Shown: positions 35,020-45,402 of the stretch, piece by piece
How positions within the stretch are numbered: position 1 is the stretch's first letter
How the letters are laid out: every line of letters starts with the position of its first letter
Assembly: GCA_035772405.1 (NCBI GenBank)
Contig: JAYKKM010000206.1
Coordinates: 62,001-126,000, forward strand
Reading direction: 5' to 3'
Origin: Chrysogorgia sp. JL179-B06
Taxonomy: Eukaryota; Cnidaria; Anthozoa; Scleralcyonacea; Chrysogorgiidae
DNA: 64,000 nt
The notes under the pieces: model-generated
Database searches by the model: none
Told to the model about the DNA's origin: nothing
The model's input: the letters and a program-made list of their open reading frames with translations, nothing else
Translations under genes and position numbers: made by a program

Positions 35020-36110
35020 AAGTCACCATTCATGCAGCCAAAGAATTACCATTATTCCAATGTCCACCAAAATAACTTTGCTTTAACCACATGCTTGAAT
35101 CGACGGAGTACATTGTGATTGTAACATTGTCATTATCAAATCAAGTGACTGTACATCATGCAGCCAAAGAATTACCATTATTCCAATGTCCACCAAAATA
35201 ACTTTGCTTTAACCACATGCTTGAATCGATGGAATGCATTGTGATTGTAACATTGCCATTATCAAATCAAGTGACTGTAGATCATGCGGCCAAAGAAATT
35301 ACCGTTCTTCCAATGTCCACCAAATTAACTTTGCTTTAACCACATGCTTGAATCGATGGAATGCATTGTGATTGTAACATTGCCATTATCAAATCAAGTG
35401 ACTGTAGATCATGCGGCCAAAGAAATTACCGTTCTTCCAATGTCCACCAAATTAATTTTGCTTTAACCACATGCTTGAATCGATGGAATGCATTGTGATT
35501 GTAACATTGCCATTATCAAATCAAGTGAGCGTAGATCATGCAGCCAAAGAAATTACCGTTCTTCCAATGTCCACCAACATAACTTTGCTTTAACCACATG
35601 CTTGAATCGATGGAATGCATTGTGATTGTAACATCAAGGTGAGCGTAGATCATGCAGCCAAAGAAATTACCGTTCTTCCAATGTCCACCAAATTAACTTT
35701 GCTTTAACCACATGCTTGAATCGATGGAATGCATTGTGATTGTAACATTGTCATCAAATCAAGTGACTGTAGATCATGCAGCCAAAGAAATTACCGTTTT
35801 TCCAATGTCCACCAAATTAACTTTGCTTTAACCACATGCTTGAATCGATGGAATGCATTATGATTGTAACATTGCCATTATCAAATCAAGTGAGCGTAGA
35901 TCATGCAGCCAAAGAAATTACCGTTCTTCCAATGTCCACCAACATAACTTTGCTTTAACCACATGCTTGAATCGATGGAATGCATTGTGATTGTAACATC
36001 AAGGTGAGCGTAGATCATGCAGCCAAAGAAATTACCGTTCTTCCAATGTCCACCAACATAACTTTGCTTTAACCACATGCTTGAATCGACGGAGTACATT
36101 GTGATTCTCT
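35020..36110 (+). repeat. 127-bp tandem satellite inside the Helentron
   Basis: About eight to nine copies of a unit containing CATGCAGCCAAAGAAATTAC, TTCCAATGTCCACCAA, CTTTGCTTTAACCACATGC and GAATCGATGGAATGCATTG. The CATGC(A/G)GCC landmark lies at 35283, 35410, 35537, 35651, 35775, 35902 and 36016, giving steps of 127, 127, 114, 124, 127 and 114 bp. The 114-bp form lacks a 13-bp piece (around CATTGCCATTATC). Internal tandem repeats near the 3' end are known from Helentron-derived elements such as DINE-1/HINE. Confidence 0.93.
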
Positions 36111-36640
36111 CTTTCATAAAGAATTTTCATGTGGAGTTGTTAAAGAAGATTATAAATAGCGAAAATGGTCTGAATATATCGAACATAAACAGTGTGACTG
36201 TAATGAACATGTTCTGTTGCCATGGCAATTACAAATCACATGAAATATCCAATGAAAAATTGTGAACACCATCAAAACAATTTTGCATCTCGAGACAAGT
36301 TTTATAAAATTAAAATTGTGAACACTACCAAAACAGTATATAAACAGCAACTGAAATTAACTAGAATATATTTACACAAAATGTCACAATACTGTGTCAT
36401 GTATTTCACTTCAGTTTAATAATTGACAGCAAAATACCATATACAGTAAATTAATTATATGTTGTCCAGATCTAGGTTCTCCATACATGTATAATGTTAA
36501 TAAATAAATAAATAAATAAAAAACCTTTGTATTATAAGACAAGTGTCAAGTGGGTTTTCTAATTCCAACTGTCTAACATGCCCAATATTGCATAATTTGT
36601 GCGCGCCATACAGGTATGTCCCTAATTGTCCACAAATTAA
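36111..36640 (+). other. Helentron 3' region with (AAAT)n
   Basis: A/T-rich non-coding sequence containing a short (AAAT)n run at about 36500-36522. No ORF is supported. Confidence 0.6.
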
Positions 36641-36643
36641 GTA

Positions 36644-36674
36644 GCCCGAGTTAACGCCTAGCGGGCGTCTTGTT
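36644..36674 (+). terminator. Helentron 3' terminus: subterminal inverted repeat and hairpin
   Basis: GCCCGAGT (36644-36651) is the inverse of the element start. ACGCC (36654-36658) and GGCGT (36664-36668) form a perfect 5-bp stem with loop TAGCG, followed by CTTGTT and the target T. This is the rolling-circle termination structure expected at a Helentron 3' end. Confidence 0.85.
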
Positions 36675-37177
36675 TACCTTTAATTCTTAAAATATATAAG
36701 CGAATCATGTAACGAAGAAACGATCAAAGAAATTGTAAGAAGAACGATCACTGATTTTAGATGGATTGACTTATCTAGATACAGGCGTAATAATTATTTA
36801 ACATATGAATATTATAATAGCTATTGTGGTGATTACCTAGAAGAACTTTACAAAGTTCATCATGCCTTTAGTGTATAAAGTAAGCGATTCCTTGGATAAA
36901 CAGATAGGCTTCGGCAAGCTATTCGAAGAACGACAAACGATTTCAAACGTATTGATTTGCCTGTAAGCGAAATAAAACTTTATCAAAATTGCTTATCTAC
37001 GGTAGATGCAATCGAAACAAATGTTTAACACGGTTAACTATATATCGGTTTGGTTTATGTGTCTGACTTCACTAATGTTGTCATGCATTTTGTTAGGTTG
37101 CTAAGACTGATACATTTGAATAATTTTGACTAAGAGCACATGTTACAGACAAAGAAACGGTCATTAAGAGGTCGTTA

Positions 37178-37310
37178 GTGTCACAACTCACATTTATTTT
37201 GAATATATCCGGAGAAAATCTGATTAAAGCCTTTAAGAAGATATGTAAGAAAGGCAGACGTCCCGAGAAACTTCATACCGATAAAGGAACTGAATTTACC
37301 AATTGCTTGG
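37178..37310 (+). pseudogene. Integrase fragment embedded in the left TIR
   Basis: The frame reads LIKAFKKICKKGRRPEKL and HTDKGTEFTN, the catalytic-core part of a Polinton/retroviral-type integrase (the D..G.EF block), and stops where the G-rich minisatellite begins. The same fragment is in the right TIR (minus strand). It differs from the integrase fragment in the core (44109-44440), so it is a separate captured or relic piece. It cannot encode a working enzyme. Confidence 0.75.
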
Positions 37311-37742
37311 GGTGTTTGGGGGTTCATTTGGTGTTTCCGGGGTATTTGGGGGGTGCATTCGGGGTGTTCGTAAGGAGATGGGGCGCTTGGGGTGTTTGGG
37401 GGTGCATTTGGTGTTTCCGGGGTATTTGGGGGGTGCATTCGGGGTGTTCGTAAGGAGATGGGGCGCTTGGGGTGTTTCGGGGGTGTATTTGGTGTTTCCG
37501 GGGTATTTGGGGGGTGCATTCGGGGTGTTCGTAAGGAGATGGGGCGCTTGGGGTGTTTGGGGGTGCATTTGGTGTTTCCGTGGTATTTGGGGGTGCATTC
37601 GGGGTGTTCGTAAGGAGATGGGGCGCTTGGGCTGTTTGGGGGTCCATTTGGTGTTTCCGTGGTATTTGGGGGGGTGCATTCGGGGTGTTCGTAAGGAGAT
37701 GGGGCGCTTGGGGTGTTTGGGGGTGCATTTGGTGTTTCTGAG
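37311..37742 (+). repeat. 80-bp G-rich minisatellite (left TIR)
   Basis: About five copies of an 80-bp unit marked by GGGCGCTTGGGGTGTTTGGG, TTTCCGGGGTATTTGGGG and GTAAGGAGATGG. The GGGCGCTTG landmark is at 37381, 37461, 37542, 37621 and 37702. The plus strand is G-rich with many G4-G6 runs. Gly/Val-rich and Pro-rich frames on the two strands are by-products of the repeat. Confidence 0.95.
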
Positions 37743-38412
37743 GGACGGAAGTAAGCCTCTTTCACCTTTACGATCCCTAACCCTAGTCTCGTGTACCTTT
37801 GGGACCCCCATCGTATACTTAGACGGCGCTCTGTCTGTGTATTAGGCCCGTTTAGGCCCTATCTGGCCTTCTTTGGCCCGATAAGGCCTTTTGGCCCGTT
37901 CGTAGGAGGGAGTTTATACGGTCATCACGCTCCCTTCACGCTATTCAGCGTTCGATTGAACCTGTGTTTTTCACCGCTAAGAGATGAACCCTAATAATTT
38001 TGGCCGTATTATGGCTTATCTCGTTTTAGTGTCACAATTCCTCCACTAAAACTAGCTTGGTGTTTCAAGAGGCAGATTTGGATCAAGTCTATGAAATTCT
38101 AACGTTTCGAGCGCCCCTTCTGTAAAGTGAATTATAAGAGTGATTATTTCATTTTACGTGGCTCTCTAACGAAGGGCCTTCGCCGCTCGAAAGTTACAAG
38201 TTATTTCGGCAGTGCATAAACCTTTTCTGATATTTCATTTGTATTTCTACACTGCCTACACAGCACAACACGTATTATCACTTATTTAAAAGCATCTATG
38301 ACTAAGTAAGTGACTTTACGAATGTTCTATAGCAAATGCAGAAATGCTTAATAGTTTCAGTCGACAAATGTATTTTGTCAGTCCACATATATAGTCCACA
38401 AGTATACTTCGC

Positions 38413-38770
38413 ACGCGTCGGTCGTTAAGAGTCATTAGTGGTGCGACTTGCAAATATTTGCATGACTTGGGAATAATTAATTTGTTTTGAGGGTGAACAC
38501 TTGGATTTTGAGGGTAAAAATAGTCAATATGGGATAATGAGGGATAAATTGAGCGGGCAAGTTCAAACGCGACATTGGTGTTACCATAGTAAAACTACGT
38601 CGCGTCCTTTCATTCGAGTATCCCTTGTCTTCGTGAAAGGTTCGAAAGTTTTCTTCTGAAAGTTCTCTGCGGCGTATTTTGGAAAGTGTTTGGAAAATAT
38701 ATCGAAAGTCTTCTTTGGCGTATTTGAAAGTGTTCACTGGATTTGATATCTTCTTGGTTAATAATTAAAG
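38413..38770 (+). promoter_or_regulatory. 5' region of the polymerase gene
   Basis: Unique sequence between the left TIR and the first exon; no other gene is seen. GTTTTGAGGGTGAACACTTGG and TTTTGAGGGTAAAAATAG form a short direct repeat. GAAAGTTTTC/GAAAGTGTTTGGAAAAT-type words recur at 38640-38740. It should hold the promoter, but no defined element is claimed. Confidence 0.35.
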
Positions 38771-41700
38771 ATGTCTCAAACGGTAAGTTGATCGACATTA
38801 TATTTACGAATTATATCTGTTTTATCAAATAAGACTCGAGTGTATACTTATAAACTTTCTCCTTCTTAGATTGATATAATGGACCTCGTTAAAAGTTGTG
38901 AAAATGAGGGCGCTCTGCAGCTCATAGAGCAAGCGTTTGTGTTCACGGAGGAGCAGAAACGGGCTGTTTTACAGCAAAAGGTCATCTTTTGGACCAACGC
39001 TATGGCTGATGTTGTTCGCCGGGAGACCGAAACGCCAGCCGGCGTTGTACCTGATTTGATGGCGAATTGGAGTGATGATGAACGGCGCCAGTTTAACGAA
39101 GATTGGGCCAATGACAACTTATTGGTTCCTGAAGACGACAATGAGCAAGCAGAGATCCCTGAACCGTTGGAGAACCAAATCGGTGAAGGCAGCAAAAGAA
39201 AGCACAGCAACGACACCGAGTCTTCCCCTAAACGCACGAAACCGGAGGAGTACTTCACCATCAAGTCTGTCAAGCAGGTCAACGTCCGAAAATTCAAGAC
39301 GACAGGTACTGATTATACTATTCAGTTTAACGCCTTAAACGTACATGGTATGTCTAATGTTATGGCATCGTTAAACAGTGCTTTTAAGCACTTGTTCGAT
39401 CGATTAACCATTGATATGGCCCCTCACGATCAAGTCCGCCTTATCCTAAATTCCCACCAACTCGACCGTCCCATTTCCTTGCCATTCCTTCCACGCGACC
39501 GTCTGACTCCCGAGCGTTTCCTGGCAGCAGTCGAACGCGTTGTCCAATCCAACGATCAGTTCACACTGGATGATTCGGTCAACGTGAATGTAGTTCATGT
39601 CGAAATGCCTCATGGTGGTGTAGGAAAACGGCGGGATGTCATCAATCTACAAAGCTACCTCAATAAGAAAGATTGTTTTGTTCAAATTAAAAACAAAGAC
39701 GACCTTTGTTGTGCTCGTGCTATAGTTGTTGCCAAGGCGAAGCTTGACAGAGCCCCTGATTACAAGAGTATTATTACCCCTCGAGGAACACTACAAGGTC
39801 GTCTAGCCCGCGAACTCTACGAACAAGCCGGTGTTTCCCTGGGTCCATGTGGTATCGAAGAGGTCAAGAAATTCCAAGCGGTCCTCCCTGGTTACCAACT
39901 CAACGTCGTGTCTAAAGAACATTTGAATGCGCTGATTTATTCGGGTCCCGAAGCCGATAAATGTTTATACCTCTATCACCACGACAACCATTATGACGTG
40001 ATCACGAGTATGCCAGCCTTCCTCGCCAGAAAGCAGTACTGTCATGCATGCAAGAAAGGCTACGACAAAATCACAGACCACCCGTGTGGTGACCTCTGTA
40101 AATTGTGCAACACACAAAACTGTCCAATCGTCAAGTGGAAGTATTGCAAAGACTGCAACCGTTTCTTCAAGAGTGACGCGTGTTTTGCCCGCCACAAGGA
40201 CGCCAACGGACAGAAGAAAGCTCTCTGTACTTCCCTGACCAAGTGCCAAAAATGCCAACGTGTCGTCACGAGAGCCAGCCTGAACGACCATCACTGTGGC
40301 CTAGTACGATGTACCGTTTGCCAGAAATACGTCGAGCCCGACAACCATCAGTGCTACATCCAACCCGTTTGCCAGAAGAACCAACCAACTGAACAAAACA
40401 CTACCAACGAATTCCTTGACGACGATGTGACTGTAGATAACGATAATGGTGGCGACGAAAGAGATCAGAATCTGATGTTCTTCGATTTCGAGTGTACACA
40501 AGACGACGGCCAGCACATCCCCAATCTCTGCGTGGTTCAGAATGAAAGTGGCGATGAGAAAGTGTTCTTGGGCCCCAACACCAAAGATGAATTCTGCGAT
40601 TGGCTCTTTCAGAAAGAAAACGCTAACAGCACCTTCATTGCTAATAATTTTCAGGCCTACGATGGATATTTCATTCTCCAGTACCTCTGCAAAAATGGTA
40701 TGGTTCCTGAAGTTATTACGCGTGGCGCTAAAATCCTCTCCCTCTTCGTTCCACAGCTAAACATTAAATTCATCGACTCGTTGTGTTTTATTCCGATGCG
40801 ACTGGCTGACTTCCCTAAAACCTTTGGCATTACTGAAATGGAAAAAGGCTACTTTCCTCACTTTTTCAACAGAGTAGAGAACCAAGACCACGTTGAACCG
40901 CTTCCAGACGCCAAATTCTACGACCCCAACGGTATGAATCCTGGTGATCGAGAGAAATTCTACGCCTGGTACAACGACCTCTTTCAACGCAACTACGTCT
41001 TCGACTTCCAAGAAGAAATCCTGAGTTACTGTCAGTCTGATGTTGACATTCTTCGCCGTTGCTGCCTCGAGTTCCGCGAAATCTTCAAGAACGTGACCGA
41101 TATAGACCCCTTCGCCCAATGCTTGACCATCGCCTCAGCCTGCAATTTGGTTTTCCGCAAGACATTCCTCAAGGAAAACACTATTGCCGTCATCCCTCCC
41201 TGTGGTTACAAACCCGAAAACAAACAGTCAGTCATTGCATTCAAGATGCTTGCCTACATCGCGCAACGAGACAACATCGCCATCCGACATGCACGCAATC
41301 ATGGAGAGCAGCGTATTGGGAAATATCTTGTCGATGGTTTCAACGCTGAGACGAACACAGTGTGGGAAGTGCAGGGCTGTTTCTGGCACGGATGTCCTCG
41401 GTGCTATGCCAGAGACACGGCGAATCCGGTCAGCGGTATGACTATGCATGATCTCCACCAACGAACCCTGGAAAAGATCAAGTTCCTAAAAGACAACGGC
41501 TACAATGTCACTGAGATTTGGACTTGCGACATTGATCGACAGCTTGCTACAGATCCTGAAATGAAGACGTTCTTTGAGAACTTCGAGATCTCCGAGCCAA
41601 TGGAACCTCGACATGGGTTCTTTGGTGGAAGGACAAACCCCACACGCCTATTCTACGAGGTACAACCCGACGAGAAAGTCCGATACGTCGACTTTTGCAG

Positions 41701-43039
41701 CCTCTATCCTTGGTGCAATAAATACGGAGAATATCCGCTTGGTCATCCACAGATCATCACCGAGAACTTTGGGCCGATCGATCAATACTTTGGCTTGGTA
41801 AAGTGCAGCGTCCTTCCTCCACGTCAGCTCTACCATCCTGTTCTTCCCTACAGAACTCAAGGAAAGCTCATGATGCCTTTATGCCGTACTTGCGCCGACA
41901 ATCTCCAGCAAGAACCATGCTGCCATTCCGATGCTGACCGAACTCTCCATGGTACGTGGGTCACCCTCGAGTTCCAAAAAGCGTTGGAAAAGGGATATCG
42001 TTTGGTGAAGGTCGACGAAGTCTGGCACTTCCCTGAACACACCGATGGGCTCTTCAAAGACTACGTGGATACGTTCTTGAAAATCAAGCAGGAATCGAGT
42101 GGATTTCCCAAAGGCTGCGACACCGACGAGAAGAAAGCCCAGTACATCGCAGAGTACGCTGTCAAAGAAGGTAATTCGGTTGGATCCGAATCATATCGTG
42201 AAGAATCCTGGTATGAGGGCGCTGTCTAAACTGATGCTGAATTCCTTTTGGGGTAAGTTTCATCATGTTATATTCTTAAGGTTAGAGAAATAATTATTCC
42301 GTTTTAGGGTTAGTATATCGCACATAAATGTACATTAAGTATTTTTCCCCCTTTCTGTGTTCTAGGTAAATTCGCACAGCGTCCCAATATGACCCAGGTG
42401 AAGATGATATCGGATCCTGCCGAATACTTTGACTTGCTGTCCAGCGACAAAGTGACCGTGACCGCTGCCAACTTCATTAACGACGAGATCATCGAAGTCC
42501 ATTATGAGAATGTCGATGAGTTTGTCGAGGCCAACGGTAAAACCAATGTCGTCATCGCCGCCTTCACCACTGCTCATGCTCGCCTCAAGCTCTATGGTGT
42601 CCTGGAACAACTCGACCGCCGCGTCTTATATTTCGACACAGACTCAGTGATATACGTGTCAAAAGAGGGGGATTGGGAACCACATACTGGTTCCTACCTT
42701 GGCGAGCTGACAGACGAACTTGACGGAGGTTATATCACAACCTTCGTCTCAGGTGGTCCAAAGAATTACGCTTACCAGATGAACACGGGTAAAACGATGT
42801 GTAAGGTTCGAGGGATTACCCTCAATTATAGAACCCAGCAAACTGTTAATTTTAATGTAATGGCAAACATGGTGAAAGGTGTAGGTCCAGCAACCGTAAC
42901 TGTAAATATACCTTTTAAAATTGTGCGTGACAGAACTGAAAAAAATGTATTAACCAGGAGCGAGAATAAGGACTATAGGATTGTGTATAATAAACGTGTG
43001 ATTGTTAATAATTTTGATACTTTACCATATGGCTTTTAA
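38771..43039 (+). CDS. Protein-primed family B DNA polymerase (Polinton pPolB), two introns, one frameshift
   Basis: Exon 1 (38771-38782, MSQT) is joined across GTAAGT...TTCTTAG (38783-38869) to exon 2. Exon 2 runs to 42252, then GTAAGT...TTCTAG (42253-42365), then exon 3 to 43039. An acidic N-terminal region and several Cys-rich zinc-binding pairs (CHACKKGYD, CKLCNTQNC, CQKCQRVV) precede the 3'-5' exonuclease: FFDFECT (Exo I), NNFQAYDGYF (Exo II), YCQSDVDIL (Exo III). Polymerase motifs follow: VDFCSLYPW (A), KLMLNSFWGKF (B, spanning intron 2) and YFDTDSV (C). A one-base insertion in GGTAATTCGG (about 42171-42176) breaks the frame just before motif B. The enzyme would replicate the element from a protein primer. 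Confidence 0.92.
38783..38869 (+). other. Intron 1 of pPolB
   Basis: GTAAGT donor and a pyrimidine-rich TTTCTCCTTCTTAG acceptor, 87 bp. Splicing brings the upstream ATG into frame with the polymerase. Without it translation could start at the internal ATG 38879. Confidence 0.7.
42253..42365 (+). other. Intron 2 of pPolB
   Basis: GTAAGTTTCATC donor and TTTCTGTGTTCTAG acceptor, 113 bp. Removal restores the conserved NSFWGKF block of polymerase motif B across the junction, which is strong evidence for the intron. Confidence 0.9.
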
Positions 43040-43462
43040 ATAATATTTTTATGTGTGTTTGTAAATAATATGGGGTTTTGTGTGAATGTAAATAGGGAAT
43101 TGAAATTATATCTTTTTACCATATGGATTTTAAATAGTAGATTTTAACTTTGTGTGTTTGTAAATATTAGGGGTTCTTAGGGTTTTTTAACTTAGTGCAT
43201 GTGATTTTTAACTTTGTGTGTAAATTGGAAACTGAATAATATATACTTCATTACCTTATTATAAAGTGTCTCTGGTGAATGGGGGGAAGGATGGGGAAGA
43301 ATTGGGAAGAATTGGGAAGGAGGTGTACGGAGGGGGCACAGGGGGTGTATTTCTGAAACGGGACGTGTAGGGACTAGGGGGACGCGGGGTATATCCCTAC
43401 AAGGACTTTGGCAAAAACAATATTTAGTTTCGAACATTATTTCAAATCAATCATTTGTCATC
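43040..43462 (+). other. Intergenic spacer between pPolB and the zinc-finger ORF
   Basis: A/T-rich then G-rich (43270-43390), non-coding. A segment with TACCATATGG, TTTTAAATA and TGTGTGTTTGTAAATA occurs twice (43020-43070 and 43118-43170), a local duplication of the end of the polymerase gene and its 3' flank. Confidence 0.6.
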
Positions 43463-43684
43463 ATGCCACGAAAGCGTAATGACTGCCCCATATGTGGCAA
43501 GCAAGGTTTATTAAAACTGTCCAATCATTTGACTGACTTTCACCAGTTATCCTCAAAAGAAAGACAACCTTACCTCATGCAAGCAAAGACATTTCCTTTT
43601 GATCTGAACGAGCTGTTAAAAGAATTGATTACTTTACGTCAAAATGCTCGAATCAACAAACGCTCGGTAAAATGGTATACATAG
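43463..43684 (+). CDS. Small C2H2-like zinc-finger protein
   Basis: A 73-residue frame beginning MPRKRNDCPICGKQG and containing C-P-I-C then H-L-T-D-F-H, i.e. a single C2H2-type finger (residues 8-27), followed by a short helical tail. Small zinc-finger ORFs near the polymerase and ATPase are common in Polintons and adintovirus-like elements (family knowledge). Function is unknown. It slightly overlaps the next frame. Confidence 0.6.
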   Translation: MPRKRNDCPICGKQGLLKLSNHLTDFHQLSSKERQPYLMQAKTFPFDLNELLKELITLRQNARINKRSVKWYT

Positions 43685-44079
43685 AAACGTCTACAGTAAC
43701 ATGTAGTCATTTCATCATGTACTCGATACAGTTAACATATCCCTTTGGGCTCTTAATTTCTTGCGGAACCAAGACTGGAAAGACAACTTTTGTCAAACAG
43801 TTGCTAGCCAACGCAAATGTCATGATCGATCATCCTCCGGAAAATATTGTTTATTTTTATTCCGAGTATCAAGATACGTTTACTGAAATAGAGACCTTAG
43901 TTCCTGGTATTCAGTTTGTGCAAGGTTTACCTGATTCCATGTTGGATAGTATCAATCCAGAGACGCGGAATTTATTTATCATTGACGATATGATGGGAGA
44001 AAAAGATGCCGTGATTGCTAAATTATTCACGAAAAAGTCACACCATGGAAACCTCAATATTAAAAATGTTACACTGTAG
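43672..44079 (+). pseudogene. Truncated A32/FtsK-like packaging ATPase
   Basis: The frame contains the Walker A motif CGTKTGKTTFVKQL near residue 35 and the Walker B motif NLFIIDDMM near residue 108, followed by LFTKKSHHGNLNI, a block characteristic of Polinton/adenovirus-like packaging ATPases. It stops after about 136 residues, shorter than a full ATPase, whose sensor region and C-terminal part are missing. In full elements the protein pumps DNA into capsids; here it is probably dead. The true start may be a later Met (MYSIQL). Confidence 0.75.
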
Positions 44080-44108
44080 GGTTCCTTTTCTCGTGTTCGT
44101 TGGCCTAA

Positions 44109-44440
44109 TTGTTGTCTAAAGTAGTCCTTTTATGTCTTCGGGCGCCCATCCTTTGTATCGAATGTTTTTCAAAATACGTATGGGTGAGACCCCTGAAAAA
44201 CAAAACAGAATATGTTGTTACGCGAGCTTTTCGTAATATACTGGACGAAGGACGCGTGCCAAAATATCTTCATACTGATCACGGAACAGAGTATTTAAGC
44301 ACGTCGTTTCGAAATCTTATGCGCCAATTCAACATATACTTTTTTTCACGGCAAACACTGATATGAAAGCGAACATAGCCGAGAGATTTATCATAACGTT
44401 GAAACAAAAAGAATCAGCGCTATTTTACGGTGCGCACTAG
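44109..44440 (+). pseudogene. Truncated Polinton integrase (core fragment)
   Basis: The frame reads FSKYVWVRPLKNKTEYVV, then RNILDEGRVPKYLHTDHGTE and NLMRQFNIYFF, the DDE core of a retroviral-type (c-)integrase including the second Asp block. After a frameshift near 44350 another frame gives MKANIAERF and TLKQKESALFY, the segment with the catalytic Glu region. The N-terminal zinc domain, the first catalytic part and the C-terminal chromodomain are missing. It is fused directly after the ATPase fragment, indicating an internal deletion. Confidence 0.8.
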
Positions 44441-44736
44441 ATAGTATTCGTCAAAACGATGTTGAGCCCGCAAACACCACTAACCATCGGTAACACGTTC
44501 GTCGTAAAACATTCGCAAAACGCTCGTTAATCAACCAACATTATTTCAAAATATGTAAATATTTAGTATATTTATACGCGCACGTGGAGAAGAGCGTTCA
44601 TGCAGATGAATACATAATAAACTTTCAATCCTGGACCAGTAAATTCGATTTTGTGACCGATAGTCACAAGGTATTTCCAAAAGGCAAATGACGTTATTCG
44701 GGATTTCGAAATAACAATCGCAACAACGTATGCTGC
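44441..44736. other. Unassigned core sequence before the right TIR
   Basis: No ORF with recognisable motifs; possibly decayed integrase C-terminus followed by non-coding DNA. Confidence 0.5.
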
Positions 44737-45402
44737 GAAGTATACTTGTGGACTATATATGTGGACTGACAAAATACATTTGTCGACTGAAACTATTAAG
44801 CATTTCTGCATTTGCTATAGAACATTCGTAAAGTCACTTACTTAGTCATAGATGCTTTTAAATAAGTGATAATACGTGTTGTGCTGTGTAGGCAGTGTAG
44901 AAATACAAATCAAATATCAGAAAAGGTTTATGCACTGCCGAAATAACTTGTAACTTTCGAGCGGCGAAAGCCCTCCGTCAGAGAGCCACGTAAAATGAAA
45001 TAATCACTCTTATAATTCACTTTACAGAAGGGGCGCTCGAAACGTTAGAATTTCATAGACTTGATCCAAATCTGCCTCTTGAAACACCAAGCTAGTTTTA
45101 GTGGAGGAATTGTGACACTAAAACGAGATAAGCCATAATACGGCCAAAATTATTAGGGTTCATCTCTTAGCGGTGAAAAACACAGGTTCAATCGAACGCT
45201 GAATAGCGTGAAGGGAGCGTGATGACCGTATAAACTCCCTCCTATGAACGGGCCAAAAGGCCTTATCGGGCCAAAGAAGGCCAGATAGGGCCTAAACGGG
45301 CCTAATACACAGACAGAGCGCCGTCTAAGTATACGATGGGGGTCCCAAAGGTACACGAGACTAGGGTTAGGGATCGTAAAGGTGAAAGAGGCTTACTTCC
45401 GT

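Larger units (their letters stand above)
25080..36674 (+). mobile_element. Helentron (Helitron2-type rolling-circle element)
   Basis: An 11.6-kb insertion lies between two T residues of the left Polinton TIR. The intact opposite TIR shows the empty site (the AAA run at 46715-46717). The 5' end begins ACTCGGGC (25080-25087). Its inverted partner GCCCGAGT is at 36644-36651, followed by a 3' hairpin. T|T insertion without duplication, asymmetric subterminal inverted repeats and a 3' hairpin are the published structural hallmarks of Helentrons, as is the Rep-helicase-endonuclease protein it encodes. Boundaries are ambiguous by up to two T residues. Confidence 0.92.
36675..38412 (+). repeat. Left TIR, inner segment
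   Basis: Inverted copy of 44737-46714, beginning at the Helentron insertion with TTACCTTTAATTC and ending AGTATACTTCGCA. It contains an integrase gene fragment, an 80-bp G-rich minisatellite, a patch of TTTAGGCCC/TTTGGCCCG words (37845-37900) and then unique sequence ending next to the core. Confidence 0.92.

Noticed and set aside
37181..37845. Gly/Val-rich plus-strand and Pro-rich minus-strand open frames
   Set aside because: Translation of the 80-bp minisatellite in the TIR. The mirrored arm gives the same peptides on the opposite strand with a different number of units.
38477..38798. Minus-strand frames of 60-86 codons upstream of the polymerase
   Set aside because: No motifs, and they overlap the presumed promoter and first exon; most likely chance frames.
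43270..43390. G-rich patch as a promoter or CpG-like island
   Set aside because: Only about 120 bp with GGGGAA-type simple repetition and no defined motif; not enough to call.
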